A DNA stretch of 64,000 bases from Lingula anatina (Eukaryota; Brachiopoda; Lingulata; Lingulida; Lingulidae). How positions within the stretch are numbered: position 1 is the first letter of the stretch; each line of letters begins with the position of its first letter. The stretch spans positions 158,141 to 222,140 of the forward strand of contig NW_019775437.1 of assembly GCF_001039355.2 (NCBI RefSeq). The letters run 5' to 3'. This document shows, one piece after another, positions 10,633 to 24,700 of the stretch. A program made the translations under genes and the position numbers. Under the pieces are notes generated by a model that was given only the letters and a program-made list of their open reading frames with translations, ran no database searches and had not been told where the DNA came from.

Positions 10633-11477
10633 ATGACCGTTAGGTGTCGTTGAATTTCTCAGAGGTTCGATAAAATGGAATTGGAGGTATTAGCGCATCG
10701 GGAAACTCAAAGAAATGGTATATGCTGGACATATCAGTTATATCTTATTTTAGCTGAACAGATATACATGTAAAAAAACGTGTGTATCGGTAATCTTCCA
10801 AAAATAATTGACATCACGTGTATAGATCACAGAATGACAGATTATTGATATATTAATAAGTTCAAAGAAATGTGCTTGCCTGGATATCAGAAGACCGCTT
10901 GCTGGAACTCGAGTTGGATCACCCAAGAGATTTTTCACTGGATATTTGCAGATACAGTATATCTCTGACTATTCTCAAAAGGACCTCTCACGCAAGGTCA
11001 AATTGATAAATTACTTTTAAGAATATAAAGAAGAACCATTTTAAATGGCAATCCATCTTTCGGTCTTTTAGATCTTTAACAAGGTCAAGAATTCGAGATG
11101 AATTTAAATCAAACATATAACGATTTTTAATACAAGGAAGAGCGAGAGAATGAAGAGCATTTGGCTCTACCCACCAGGAGAGTAACAGAGGACAAAAAGC
11201 GTAGCCATACTCACATCCTGCCTATTGTACTCGTACCAATAAGCTACTAGGCTGTTTACAGGTCATCACCTCCCCTTTTTTGTCTTCCGTTCTTTGTTAA
11301 GCTTCGATTTGACTCCCATCGTTGACACACATTCATTGTCTCGTTTTCTGCTGGGTACATAGGTTCTGGGACCGTACTCTCGAATGTATAGCATGTGTCA
11401 AGAAATAAGAAACCGATTATCAGTTTTTTTAGTAAACCAAGGAGATGCATGTATCTCCTTGAGCAGGTAAACCATGG

Positions 11478-11645
11478 CAGGGGCGGATTTAGGCCGTCTT
11501 CTGGGTCTTCCAGAAGACGGTCAGATTTTCAAGTTTACATAGATAGGTATGTAGTTTTTTCTGTTGGGAGACGGTCAAAATTGGACGATTGATCAAAAAA
11601 GATAATTTGGAAGACTGTCAGAAAATAGCTCTGGATCCGCCCCTG
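11478..11645 (+). mobile_element. MITE family A, copy 1
   Basis: Starts CAGGGGCGGATTTAGG and ends GGATCCGCCCCTG, flanked by a 5-bp duplication CATGG on both sides. The interior contains GTCTTCTGGGTCTTCCAGAA, itself a small hairpin. hAT-like ends, 168 bp, no transposase. Confidence 0.8.
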
Positions 11646-12421
11646 CATGGCCGACCCCAACCTGCAGGAAAACAAACCAAATTTGCAGGCCGTTCGAAAA
11701 CAAAAGATCTACCGTATCTGTCAAATTTTTAGGACGCAGACCGAGACTTTGACGAATTTGTCCAAGAATGAGATGACTTGTGTAGCAAAATGTGAGACTT
11801 ACTTTCATACCTGACACTTAATAATCTAAAGAAAGTATCCGTCTTCCCGAATTAGTTATTAATTAAACAAGCATGTAAACAGATTGTTTTGCCACGAAGT
11901 TCACCGCGTTCTTAGTCTCATGCAATTCAGAGCATGTATCTTGGCAAATACACCGTCCTTGTAATGCAGCGCTAAACCAAACGAGTTTAGTGGGTCCTTC
12001 ATCAGTCATTCTCTGCATCACAGCTAAGTATAAAGACACCAATTCTGTACAAAATTTAATTCTCACAGTACGTACACGTATACAGAAATGTGCACAGAAA
12101 AGAAAGAGTAATATCTGTAAACAGCTTGGGAAAAATAAAAATGTAGCCCTAGTAGATGGTAAGTCGCTGAAAAAACTTTTTTTTATCTTAAAAGGTCTTC
12201 TATTGTTACTCGTTACATGTGCGTACTGTGTGCACACCACATTATAGTACTCTAATGGATCAGGGAATTGTATCGTAGTAATAATTCCCTGACTACGTTA
12301 TAATTCCCTGGCTGGATCAAAGGTGTCATCGTGACTATTCTGAAGTAGGTATTACGGTAAACTATTTCACACAAATTAAGAACACAAACAGGACAAAAAC
12401 ACAAGTTGTCATTTTTTAAAC

Positions 12422-12427
12422 TTTATT
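12422..12427 (-). terminator. Candidate poly(A) signal of the TFIIIC220-like gene
   Basis: AATAAA on the minus strand about 1.1 kb past the stop codon at 13561, followed by GTTTAAAAAATG. It would give a 1.1 kb 3' UTR. Confidence 0.3.
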
Positions 12428-12669
12428 CAAGTGAAACAGCGATTTTAATCCTAAAACAATACCAGCAATAACAAGCGATTGTTGGAGTACGGTATATTTT
12501 ACAAATTAGATAACCAAAGACTGCAATATGGATCCTTATACGTTTGAAATTATACATTTTTTACACATGAAATATCACTTGTCATTATATTTGTGATATA
12601 ATTGTCTAAAACCGGTTTATCAATTTAGTGTACAATCTGTCACTCTCATCCTTTCTGCATTTCACAAGC

Positions 12670-12835
12670 AGTCCTCTAGCTAGCATTTTCAAAGTGGGAT
12701 GGGGGGGGGGTGTCTTTTTTCTGAAAAAAAAAGGACCTTTTAACCGCCTTAGTTGACCCCAAATTAAATTTCGATTCACAATGGACCTTTTACGACCAAA
12801 AGGGTTGTTCCTTAAGACCCTCTGCCTACAAGGCC
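12670..12835 (+). mobile_element. MITE family E, degenerate copy
   Basis: Resembles 6366-6536 in the TAGC-AGC-ATTTTC start, G run, CTGAAAAA, GGACCTTTT and CCAAAAGGGT blocks. The termini are decayed. Confidence 0.5.
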
Positions 12836-13319
12836 GATATGGGTTAATCAGTCCAAAAAACATGTAATACCCTTTGCCAAGGCCGGATATCAATTTTTCA
12901 CTGGATATTCTGCTGATTAATTATGTGCTCTTAATTTTTTTAGTACAACATATCCATATTTATATGACAGTGATGGCTATAATGCTAATGACAGACCAAA
13001 ACAATATTCTTGCACTAAATGCTCCTGCTTCACAAAACTTTTTGCTCATAACTTAATTACTTACCACATACACAACTACACACATATGAAATTAATCCTT
13101 CATGGAAATATGAATTACAAGAAAATAACAGAAAAAAGATGACTTATAATTCTTTAGAGGGAGATTTAGTGGGCCTACTGGCCTCCAATACAATATAACT
13201 GCACTTTCGACAAGACATATATATCATAAAGACAAATGTGTATTCTGATTTCAGATATAGCCTTTGAAATCCCGTCAGCTTGTCACAGGCAGTCTCTTTT
13301 TTATTGTGTAGACATCCCT

Positions 13320-13392
13320 GGGGCCCCATTTCACAAAAGAACTCAAGCATGAAAATTGGTCTAAACTTTTTAAGACCCAAATTTTACTCAGT
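13320..13392 (+). repeat. Family H inverted-repeat element, terminal part
   Basis: GGGCCCCATTTCACAAAAGA and GGTCTAAACTTTTTAAGACC match the right terminal arm of 36865-37137. It lies just downstream of the TFIIIC stop codon, probably inside the 3' UTR. Confidence 0.4.
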
Positions 13393-13560
13393 TTTGAATT
13401 ATAATGTCCATTTTATATCAAGGGAGACTTAAGTCATTTTTCAGACTTATTCTTATTTAAGCAGACTGCTATTATGGATTTATCTTGAACTAAAGTCAAG
13501 TAAGTTTTCATCTTGTGTTACAGACCAAATTTCAAGCTATATCTCTTATTATAAAACATC

Positions 13561-13649
13561 TCATATCTGTTCTGTCAATACTGAGAGCTTGATGATGGAA
13601 TCCAGTGTTGGATTGTAGTAGATGTTCTCTTCACCAATCTCCTCTGAAG
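13561..13649 (-). CDS. TFIIIC220-like last exon
   Basis: Acceptor TTTTTTTTCAG. Encodes SEEIGEENIYYNPTLDSI then IKLSVLTEQI and TGA. The YNPTLDSIIKL motif is the conserved C-terminal signature of metazoan TFIIIC220. Confidence 0.78.
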
Positions 13650-15699
13650 CTGAAAAAAAAAAAATTTATGTAAAACCCATGGACTACAATGCTATGAAAA
13701 ATAACACAAACTAATGCACTGTATTGGTACACAACTGCAGATCTATTAAACCAGCATCCATGGGCATATGCTGAATTTTGTTAAGGGGGAGGGTGGCAGG
13801 AAAAGAAATATAAAGTGGTTCACAATAACAATTTATATATTATACTATAATATACTGGTATAGGGCACAGGTAAGAAAAATTGTTAGAGTTTTGTTTCAT
13901 TTTGCTCATTATACTGTTTCATTGCTTATCTTTTGTTTTTCTTAAGGGTAAGGGGTGGGGAGTGGGGGGGGGGGGGGGGGGGGTAGAGAGCAGGGGTAGA
14001 AAGTAGTGCCCAAGTGTCTCCCTGAATCTGCCATTTCATTGTGCCAGAGGAGCTTGGTTCAGCCCACTTTGTCTAAAACACAATCGAACTGCTGCTGAAA
14101 TACATATAAGGCTAATGTGTTAGAGAAGATTAGGGAGCACAATTCTGACAATCTGTACAATTGAGCCCAATACAACCTCCACATTTCATACTTTATGTAG
14201 CTTTATTGTATTTTATGTCTCATCACTTGAAACACTTTCATAGATTCACAGCATTGTTTTTTTTAAATAATCCATTATTCAAAATATCAAAGGCAACTTT
14301 GTTACCTAACTAGTATAACAATTTTACACTAGCTCAGTTTTTCAATAATATATTCATTATCTTTTTTTTCAAATATTCTCAAATTCTTTTTGAATTAGTA
14401 GCCACTTCAACATGATCACCATAACCTTATACAATCTGATGTCTCAAAAGTTCTGCCCGCCTTCCATTACCTCTAAATTAAGAGTATTAAGTGAAACATT
14501 TCACTTCAAGAGGTTATTTCCGAATTGGGTACTAACCTGTTGAGATGATCTCTGGTTTGGAGAAGGCAGATGGTTTCTTCTTCTTTTTCAGGATGATTTT
14601 CTTCATACAGCCTGCTGTCTCCAGTATCTAAAAATTCAAACAGTTATTAGAAGCCAAATTCTTATCAAACACTGGCATGTTCTGAGACAAATCATTACCA
14701 TGAAACCATGTATAAGAACATGAGTAACTACTTTTCTTAATTGGCTGTTAAAAAAATCATTTGAAAGATCTGAAAAGATACATATTATTATAAATATAAA
14801 ATGAATTGACAATAATAAAAGAACATTAAAAATGTAGAAAACTTCCAGAAATGAAACATCTTTATTAATTTCACTGCTGAGGAAATTCATTAAAACATGA
14901 ATGAGAATATGTACTTAATCAACGACAAATGGTTTTGCAAAAATTTACGTTAATAAAAGTATAATATCTTTCTCTTGGCTGTGGCAAACCAATGATGAAC
15001 CCTTATGATGATAACAAATATGATTCTTAATCAAATAATAACACAATATGTACCCTGTGAATCATACCTCTAATAACTCCAATGCCACTACCGGTTGCAG
15101 TATGGGATTGAAGTGCTTGTATATGTCCTCCCTGATACTTCCAGGGTGCGAGAGAATGTACAACATTATTCCCTCTATTATCCTCTTAAACATGGTCCTA
15201 TTAAGTCCACCTTCTGGTTTCTTCCATGGACGAGACATTAAGTGGACTGGATCAAACATCAACCTGACATAGATAAATACATATAATTTCTAAATATTCA
15301 TTGAATCAAAATAAACTAACTGTATGTGTAGGTCTGTATATCATTATAAAAATGCTTTTTAGCCTTTAAAAGAGTGTGATATATCAATTTTGATGATATA
15401 AAAAGCAGAACTGCCTGCCTGCACTCAATCATCTTTGTATTTAGAAAAAAAGGGAAAAAAATATGCAGCCAGAGATTCTATAAAAAAATCTTGAATATCA
15501 AATTTTACAATCTCCAAATGTGCAAAGAAATGTGACAATTAAAACAGCAACAGCTCAGCAATTGGGATTACCAATATACACCATGACAGACGTACATTCT
15601 TGCAAATCTGGTAAGGGTAAGGTTACATTTCGCCTTAAATGATTGGTTACTGGTACTGTACTCTTTAACAGTAGGCTAAAGACAGGCTGTTGGCAAAAT

Positions 15700-15741
<42 letters not shown>

Positions 15742-18700
15742 AGGAGCGGATTAAGGGCGTCTTCTGGGTCTTCCGGAAGACGGTCAGATTTTCAAGTTTA
15801 CATTGACGGGTATCTATTTTTTTTTTCTGTCGGAAGACGGTCAAAAATGCAGGATGAATCAACAAAGATAATTTGGAAGACTGTCAGAAAATAACTCTGG
15901 ATCCGCCCCTGTGTGTGGGTGGGTGTGGAGGGGGGGGGGAGGATCAAGCTGCATTAAATTACTTACTTTCCTTGTTGTTTTGCCCTCTCCATCTCCCTTA
16001 GCCTACTTTTCCTTGAAGATCTGATCATAGGTGTACCCCTTTCACTGAGCTTCTCTTCCTGGAATATGGGCTCATCTTGGACAGAAGACTGGACAGTGCT
16101 GCCCTCTTGTTGTTCTGAAGCACACAACATCAATACATTCAACTAACAATTGACACTGTCTTGCGGTCATCTTGTGTGAAACAATGTACAAATACATACT
16201 ATTAATCATTTCACAGTCAACAAAGCATGATCCAGTTATCTGAGTTTGCATCAAACCCATGTAATCAATTGCAAACTCACTGACTCCAGTGGCTTACTCA
16301 TGAAGCATGGCAGTGAGCTAATAGTCAGAAACGTTTTATTTGACAAGTGCTGATGGATGAGCTCACCTTATCTTCCACTCACACCGAGAGATATTACTAA
16401 TACAACCTGTCAACCTCTGCTTTAGAAACCTATGTTACAATACATCAAAGCCACAGACAAGATAAAATGCCCAAATAAACTTGCTAGAGACAAGACAAAG
16501 TAGTCCTACATACACGAAGGGTACGAAGTACATGGTCATGAAATTCCTTTGTTCTGCAAATGAAATAACTCTTCAATATTTCCTATTATATATTGCAGCT
16601 CCTGTCGACCAAGATGTCCTTTGAGTAATAAGCAATAACACCAAGGAAAGGTGATGTTCAATCATGAGTTTCAGCTAATAAAAGCCAAAGGAAAACATTT
16701 ATTCCACTACATTTTCTTTCAGATAATGATAATGTGAGTGTTAAGGTGAGGTTCGACTTTCGCTCAATCTACTGCAATTCTCACTAAAACCATAATACAA
16801 ATTAATAAATACATTTTAATAAGTGATAATGATTCTTTGCATACATATACATACATACAGATTCTTGGTCTTTCCCAGTCAGCCCTTCTGTGCTTCAGAT
16901 AACAAAATCAGTAGCAACTCAATTTGGCCATCACAATTTCATCAAGGGTTAAATTTTGAAAAGAAAACTGGCTGAGGTGTACTAGACTCCAAATGACTTA
17001 AGTCTGCAGTCTCTTAAAGAAAACACCTAGCTATGCGTGTACAGTATATACACCTGGGAAAAAACCTAAGTTGTATAAATTGTGTCCCTTTCTATTGTTC
17101 CATGTTTATCATTCCAACACCGCAGGGACTCTTGCTGAATGCAGTCAGATAAACACATTTTCTGTTTTTTACTTGGCGTATTTTACTCAAGGGGAGATTT
17201 GTTTATCTGCAGCAAGAGTCCACACAGAATTGGATAGATCTATGTAGGATGACAGTTTCATTAGCAACGAGCCCTTACATAAAGTATGTAACTGAACTGG
17301 CTCTATTAAGCCTTCTCCTCTACTTGAATACACTTACATAATAAAATGAAATCAACAAAAAGGTAATTTTTTTTCTTCAGTCTTTGTAACACGGTACAAG
17401 CCTTATGTTACAAAAGGCACCTGAATCAGAAAGAAAAACACAAAAAGGTGAAGTTTTTTTTCTTCTTTACAATCAGCCCCATGCATGAAATCCTCAGGAA
17501 GTTTCGACTTGGATTGACTTGATGTAAACATTGTTTTCCTTGGCCTGAGGCAAGTTGTAAAACCAGAACCACTGTAGTATCAATCATACGCTCATAATTT
17601 TACATGCTTCATTTCCATGTTTGACCTTATTATCTGCTGTTTTAATGGCTTCAAAGATTGGACAGACCATTTGCCTGTGGGTGGGAAATTTTAGAATATG
17701 GCCAATGAGCATATATAATTATTTTTCTTATTTCCATGTTCTTTGTTGGGAATAAAACCTTAAAGTTTAAAATATCAAATAGAAAATAGAAAACCAAGAG
17801 CAGACTTCCAGAATAAAACGAGCTGGAACTGCTTCACTAACACCCCATTTCCATAGATTAGATCGACCTACTTTAGATTGACCTAACTCCCTGGGGGTTC
17901 ACGCTAAATAGCTGTCAGCCGGGCAGACACGAAAGTTAATTACCCCCTTACAGCTTGTAGTAGGCGGGACGGACATTTAAGTCGGATTATCTGAAAGTAA
18001 TCTAGTGAGACTCCCCGCGGGGATAGATCGATCTAAAATCTATGGGAATAGAGCCTAACACAAACCATTAGAAAGTCAGTCAACATAAAAATGATTGAAA
18101 ATCTAATTTTTTTATTCCTTATTTTGGTTTCCTATGATTTGAACCAGCAATATATGCTTAAACTACAAGAATTTTTTAAATAGAGCAATGCAGCTTGGAC
18201 TGACTATGTTGAAACTGCTGTGTTTAGTACATTAACCAAGCTTTCAGCTCAAACACTGTACCAGAAACAATAGATCTTTATAGATGCATTTCAATTTAAC
18301 ATTGTTATTTCTTATATACAATATCTATACAGTGATTAATGATGAATTTTTAAACTGGGAAACAATCTGAAAAATGGCAAATATATGAACTTACAGGAAG
18401 ACTAGATGCCAGAGCAAAAAGTGCAAGTAATGATAAAGAGAAAAATAGCATGACAGCTTAGTACCTTCATTGTCAGCATACTGCAGATCTGTTCCCAATG
18501 TTTTACTGGTTGATGACGAGACTGTCTCAGTGTCCTCGTGTGACAGGACATGGTCAGATTGCACCTGTACATCATCAGGAGACAGTTGCTGCTGGTTGCC
18601 CTCAGAGACCTATAAGATGTACAAAGCAAAAAACAGTCAGAAGTTTGTATGGTAGTTTTATTGAAAAGTTGTAGGAAAACCAGCTTACAGTCTGAAAAAT

Positions 18701-21700
18701 GTTGGGAATTGAAACTAGACAGCAAACCTTGCATATGTACACTCATGAAAAATTAAGAAACAGATTGAAAGGGACTACCAGATACCCAAGTACATGTCTT
18801 TACATCGATCCACACATCAAAAACTTCTTGCATTGATACTCCAAGTCAACTCACCTCCCCTGGTGACAAATATTCTCTGGAACCACGACCTTTCAAGTTG
18901 CGGAAAGAGTGGGTGACCCAGGGGGCGCTGTGTTCATGGCAGATGTATCTCACTATCGTGACACCAACTTTGAGAATCTTAAAGAGAAAAAAAGGAGAAT
19001 TTTCTTAGTTAGTTTGTCTTATAATTCATATAAGATGTGCCCATACAGCATGTGCTTTTCTATTTTTTAAATTTTGTTTTTGAACAGTGAATCTAGTAGC
19101 TGGACACGTCACCATCACAACAATTTCAATATCTGCAAAGGAAGAGAGCATTACTGGTAAACACGGGATTATAAAAATACAGATATCATTTTGGTAATAC
19201 ACAATCCATGCATAAATAGTGTGATGCATAGCCAGTGGCAGCCCTACTGAAAGGAAAATTAGACACGTTTTATAACACTACGCTTATTCCAACAGTTTTC
19301 TTTTTTCATTTTACTTTTTAAAATTAATTAAAAATATCAAGACTGATCACTTTTTTTTAGAAATGCACAACAATGTATGCTACAGCACACAATAAATCTT
19401 ACAAAAACTTAAAGAATCTTTTTATTTTCAGAATTGCCAACAAAATATTTATCAGGGGCAAAATTATAAATTGATGCCGTGTTCATTTATTTGTTAATTA
19501 CCGTAATTTTTTTATTTCGGATCAAATCGCACAAGAAATGTTCACGCCTTGAGCAATGCTTTTACTTAGGAAAATATCAATCATTACGAAACTGATTCAT
19601 ATTTTAATTGGACAAAAACATTAATTCACGCCCACCTCAACATAAAAACTAGTTCCGGCGGGGATGCATGCTAGCAGACAATTAACAGATCATAACTGCT
19701 TTTTTTGCCTTTTCCTAACATGACTGCCAATTCCTAGCGATACATTGTTCATTGTTGCAAAAGAAATCGTGACTGTGAAACCTGTCAAAGTCCGGATGCC
19801 CTTCCCGTTGTCTGCTCCTAGAACATTATCTGCATCACTACTTATGACTTTGATTGATGAACAAAACGAAAATGTGACGCTGTATGGTGTGCTATCCAAT
19901 AAAAAGAACATGCAGTTACAGAGAACTTAGTTTTGGGTGGGTTTAGAGTTTACATGTATTTTTTATTACTATAAACAATGCAGACAACGAAAGACCTTCC
20001 TTGACAATTTTGAATTACCAACAAGACACCTTTGGTCATGGGCAAGAAACGGAAACCTACAGCAAAATATCAATGTTCGTCACACACTGCATCAGTGATG
20101 GCATATGAGGAAGAAGAATTGCAATAAAAAGTCTTTAAACAAAATTTTTGTTCATTTGTTTTTAAAAAATACTTTTAGAGCAGGGATGGGAAAACGATTA
20201 TTAAACAGTTTTATCTGAAAAACATTTAACTGCTGACAGAATCCAATAATTATCACCAAAAATGTACATAATGCAGTCTTGAACTTTTTCAAGCTGAGTT
20301 ACTTTAAATGCCTACTGTATAAAAAAAGATTGGATTATGGACTGTTTGATGAATTATGCAGTGTGACCTTTCTCAATAATTTGCCATGCACCTGTAGCAT
20401 CTTTTTTTTTCAGTAGCATACATATTTTCTTAAATGATATATCACCTAAGTATGCAGAATTGTGGCAACTTGATCACGGAAAAATGTGGACTTACTATTA
20501 ATATTCCCTTTAGTTTTCGTATTAAAAGGTTAAGGACAGATATAACTGAAAAGTCAACATATCAATATTCTCAGACATTTTGAGAAAAATCCAAACTCAT
20601 TTCTAGATCTGTTCAAGTAAAATCGGTAAAAGATGGACATTTTACACTGAAAGAAAAAAATGGGCAAATAATTACAAACTGACAAACATATTAAAGAAAT
20701 AATATACTCTTTTCAATAAAGAAAACATTTAAAATAGTTTTTCAACTTTCCTAAATTTGTACAGCCCCTTTGACAGTTACATTCAGAGCATCACGAAAAT
20801 AAGTCTTGTTCAGATTTTACTTAATTTTATTCACAATAGATAAACATATGTACATGTTTACATCACAATACTAAAAATTACAACTTTTTTTCCACATACA
20901 CAATTAAGTTCCCTCTTTGAGCAAGTACGTGTTGTACATTTGAATGTCTAAACAGTTTCTTTAATATTAATTAGCAATTCCAGGTAAATTCTTAATAAAT
21001 ATCTTGAATATTTAAATACAGATATCAGCAACTGTCTACCCGATTTGAGCTAATTATGAGAATGATTAAGGTAGTCAGAGTTCACCATACAGTGTTAGAC
21101 ATTTCATGACAGACAAAAAGAGGATTGCAGATTCACAACCCTAACACAAACAGCTTTTAAAACTGAAAGGAAAAAGACCTCACCAATCTAAATGTTAATT
21201 TTTAATAATAAGCATGCTGAATTTTACACTCCAGTTGTATTAAAACATGTATATAGCCCTCAAACAACTGAAGGTACTACTAATACATATCATACATATC
21301 TTAAACATACCAAGAGTGCAATAACTGAATAATATCTGAAAACAATTGAAACCATTAAAGTTTCCTTAAAATGTGCTCAAAACAATATAATTTCAAGCAA
21401 TGGCCTGTAGCTGACAGAAATATACACCATAAAAGTAACTTTTATTCTACTTAATTTGAATGGCATTCATTTATTCGTATTAGTGCTGTTCGCATACAAG
21501 ATATACACAACCTTTCGGCATTTATTGAAAATCTTAACAGGCATCTTAATACAAAGTCACATTTCACTTTACTTAACTAATGCATCTATGAAAAAAATTA
21601 GACTTTAGACAGTCTTTTTGAGCCAATTCAAAACACACAGCACCCAATTGCCTTTACAAGTTCAAGGTCAGTCAAGGTCATCTAAGGTCATCTCATCAAA

Positions 21701-24700
21701 TTGATAGAGAGGCTCTTTGGCAAGAAAAGGTTGTGATTAATGATCACTGTAAGTGTTTTACTTGGCCAATCCCTGTGAAATGTATGCTGTATATGTGCAC
21801 TATACCAAGAAGACATGTCTGCATTATATAATATAATTATAATTGATACAACTTTGTTAGTAATGAACTCCTATAAAATACTTTGTACCACAATTAATTT
21901 CAAATTTTGTTTAACTTTTCTGATGTCATTCACCTCAGTTTTCCTTTAGACCAATAATGTTCCTCACCAATCTAGAACATGTGCATATTCCCAGTGTGGA
22001 TAAAAAGCAGGTGTGCGAGCAAGTGTGCATGTCTGCATGTATATGCGTCTAGGGAAGAAACAACAAATTGTCTGTCATCATTGGGCTTTCTGTCCATTTG
22101 ATAAAATTTACATTTTTCCTCCTGTGAAAACACTTAATCACAAATATTAATACTCAAACACCTTATACCCTGTATATGTTTGGAGATAAAGATAAACACA
22201 AGAGGAAGAGAAAACATTTTTTAAATTGCTCATACCAGCACTGGACTCTTTGTTAGTACACAGATGGTGTTTTAAAAAGTTAGTCAGGATAAAAATGTTG
22301 TGATAACTAAATTTCTATACGTCAGCCATGGTGTCATGTCGGCATTTGTGCAAGTTTTGTCTTCCAAAAAACCAAGGATCCTTTTCTACTAAGTTAACCA
22401 TAAAATACTAAAAGGCATTCAAAGTTATAACAATAGTTTCTTCAAGCAACAATAAAATAAATGGTTATTTCCACTCTTCCAGAATTATTTCTCTTATTAC
22501 AAGACAATTTGCAAAATACCATGGCTCGTTATAGCAACGAATTAAATTAATAATCTTCCATTCAAAACCACAATAAATACCATTGTGGCCACAACAAGTA
22601 CCATGGGGGTTAGCAAATTGAAGAATATCTCACTACATCAACAGTACACATTATCAACTTGATGTAGTCTTTTTTTTTTGTCTTAACAGTTTCACCTGCC
22701 CCCCCTCCCCCCCCAAAAAAAAAAAAAAAAAANTGGAAAAATGTGGACTTACTATTAATATTCCCTTTAGTTTTCGTATTAAAAGGTTAAGGACAGATAT
22801 AACTGAAAAGTCAACATATCAATATACTCAGACATTTTAAGAAAAATCCAAACTCATTTCTAGATCTGTTCAAGTAAAATCGGTAAAAGATGGACATTTT
22901 ACACTGAAAGAAAAAAATTGGCAAATAATTACAAACTGACAAACATATTAAAGAAATAATATACTCTTTTCAATATAGAAAACATTTAAAATAGTTTTTC
23001 AACTTTCCTAAATTTGCCCCTTTGACAGTTACATTCAGAGCATCACGAAAATAGTCTTGTTCAGATTTTACTTAATTTTATTCACAATAGATAAACATAT
23101 GTACATGTTTACATCACAATACTAAAAATTACAACTTTTTTTCCACATACACAATTAAGTTCCCTCTTTGAGCAAGTACGTGTTGTACATTTGAATGTCT
23201 AAACAGTTTCTTTAATATTAATTAGCAATTCCAGGTAAATTCTTAATAAATATCTTGAATATTTAAATACAGATATCAGCAACTGTCTACCCGATTTGAG
23301 CTAATTATGAGAATCATTAAGGTAGTCAGAGTTCACCATATTCAGTTAGACATTTCATGACAGACAAAAAGAGGATTGCAGGTTCACAACCCTAACACAA
23401 ACAGCTTTTAAAACTGAAAGGAAAAAGACCTCACCAATCTAAATGTTAATTTTTAATAATAAGCATGCTGAATTTTACACTCCAGTTGTATTAAAACATG
23501 TATATAGCCCTCAAACAACTGAAGGTACTACTAATACATATCATACATATCTTAAACATACCAAGAGTGCAATAACTGAATAATATCTGAAAACAATTGA
23601 AACCTCAAAACAATATAATTTCAAGCAATGGCCTGTAGCTGACAGAAATATACACCATAAAAGTAACTTTTATTCTACTAAATTTGAATGGCATTCATTT
23701 ATTCGTATTAGTGCTGTTGGCATACAAGATATATACAACCTTTCGGCATTTATTGAAAATCTTAACAGGCATCTTAATACAAAGTCACATTTCACTTTAC
23801 TTAACTAATGCATCTATGAAAAAAATTAAGACTTTAGATGGTCTTTTTGAGCCAATTCAAAACACACAGCACCCAATGGCCTTAACAAGTTCAAGGTCAG
23901 TCAAGGTCATCTAAGGTCATCTCATCAAATTGCTAGAGAGGCTCTTTGGCAAGAAAAGGTTGTGATTAATGATCACTGTAAGTGTTTTACTTGGCCAATC
24001 CCTGTGAAATGTGTGCTGTATATGTGCACTATACCAAGAAGACATGTCTGCATTATATAATATAATTATAATTGATACAACTTTGTTAGTAATGAACTCC
24101 TATAAAATACCTTGTACCACAATTAATTTCAAATTTTGTTTAACTTTTCTGATGTCATTCACCTCAGTTTTCCTTTAGACCAATAATGTTCCTCACCAAT
24201 CTACATGTAGAACATGTGCATATTCCCAGTGTGGATAAAAAGCAGGTGTGCGAGCGAGTGTGCATGTCTGCATGTATATGCGTCTAGGGAAGAAACAACA
24301 AATTGTCTGTCATCATTGGGCTTTCTGTCCATTTGATAAAATTTACATTTTTCCTCCTGTGAAAACACTTAATCACAAATATTAATACTCAAACACCTTA
24401 TATATGTTTGGAGATAAAGATAAACACAAGAGGAAGAGAAAACATTTTTTAAATTGCTCATACCAGCACTGGACTCTTTGTTAGTACACAGATGGTGTTT
24501 TAAAAAGTTAGTCAGGATAAAAATGTTGTGATAACTAAATTTCTATACGTCAGCCATGGTGTCATGCCGGCATTTGTGCAAGTTTTGTCTTCCAAAAAAC
24601 CAAGGATCCTTTTCTACTAAGTTAACCATAAAATACTAAAGGGCATTCAAAGTTATAACAATAGTTTCTTCAAGCAACAATAAAATAAATGGTTATTTCC

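Larger units (their letters stand above)
10633..13560. other. Intergenic region between NUDT16-like copy 2 and the TFIIIC gene
   Basis: No supported gene. Contains MITE A (11478-11645), a degenerate MITE E (12670-12835), the probable 3' UTR of the minus-strand TFIIIC gene and one end of a family H element near 13320. Short antiparallel ORFs at 11863-12247 have no recognisable product. Confidence 0.5.

Noticed and set aside
11395-11592. Recurring peptide with RRRSDFQVYIDRY in three ORFs (also 15643-15894 and 45428-45613)
   Set aside because: All three lie across MITE family A copies. The shared peptide is the translation of the element's interior, not a gene family.
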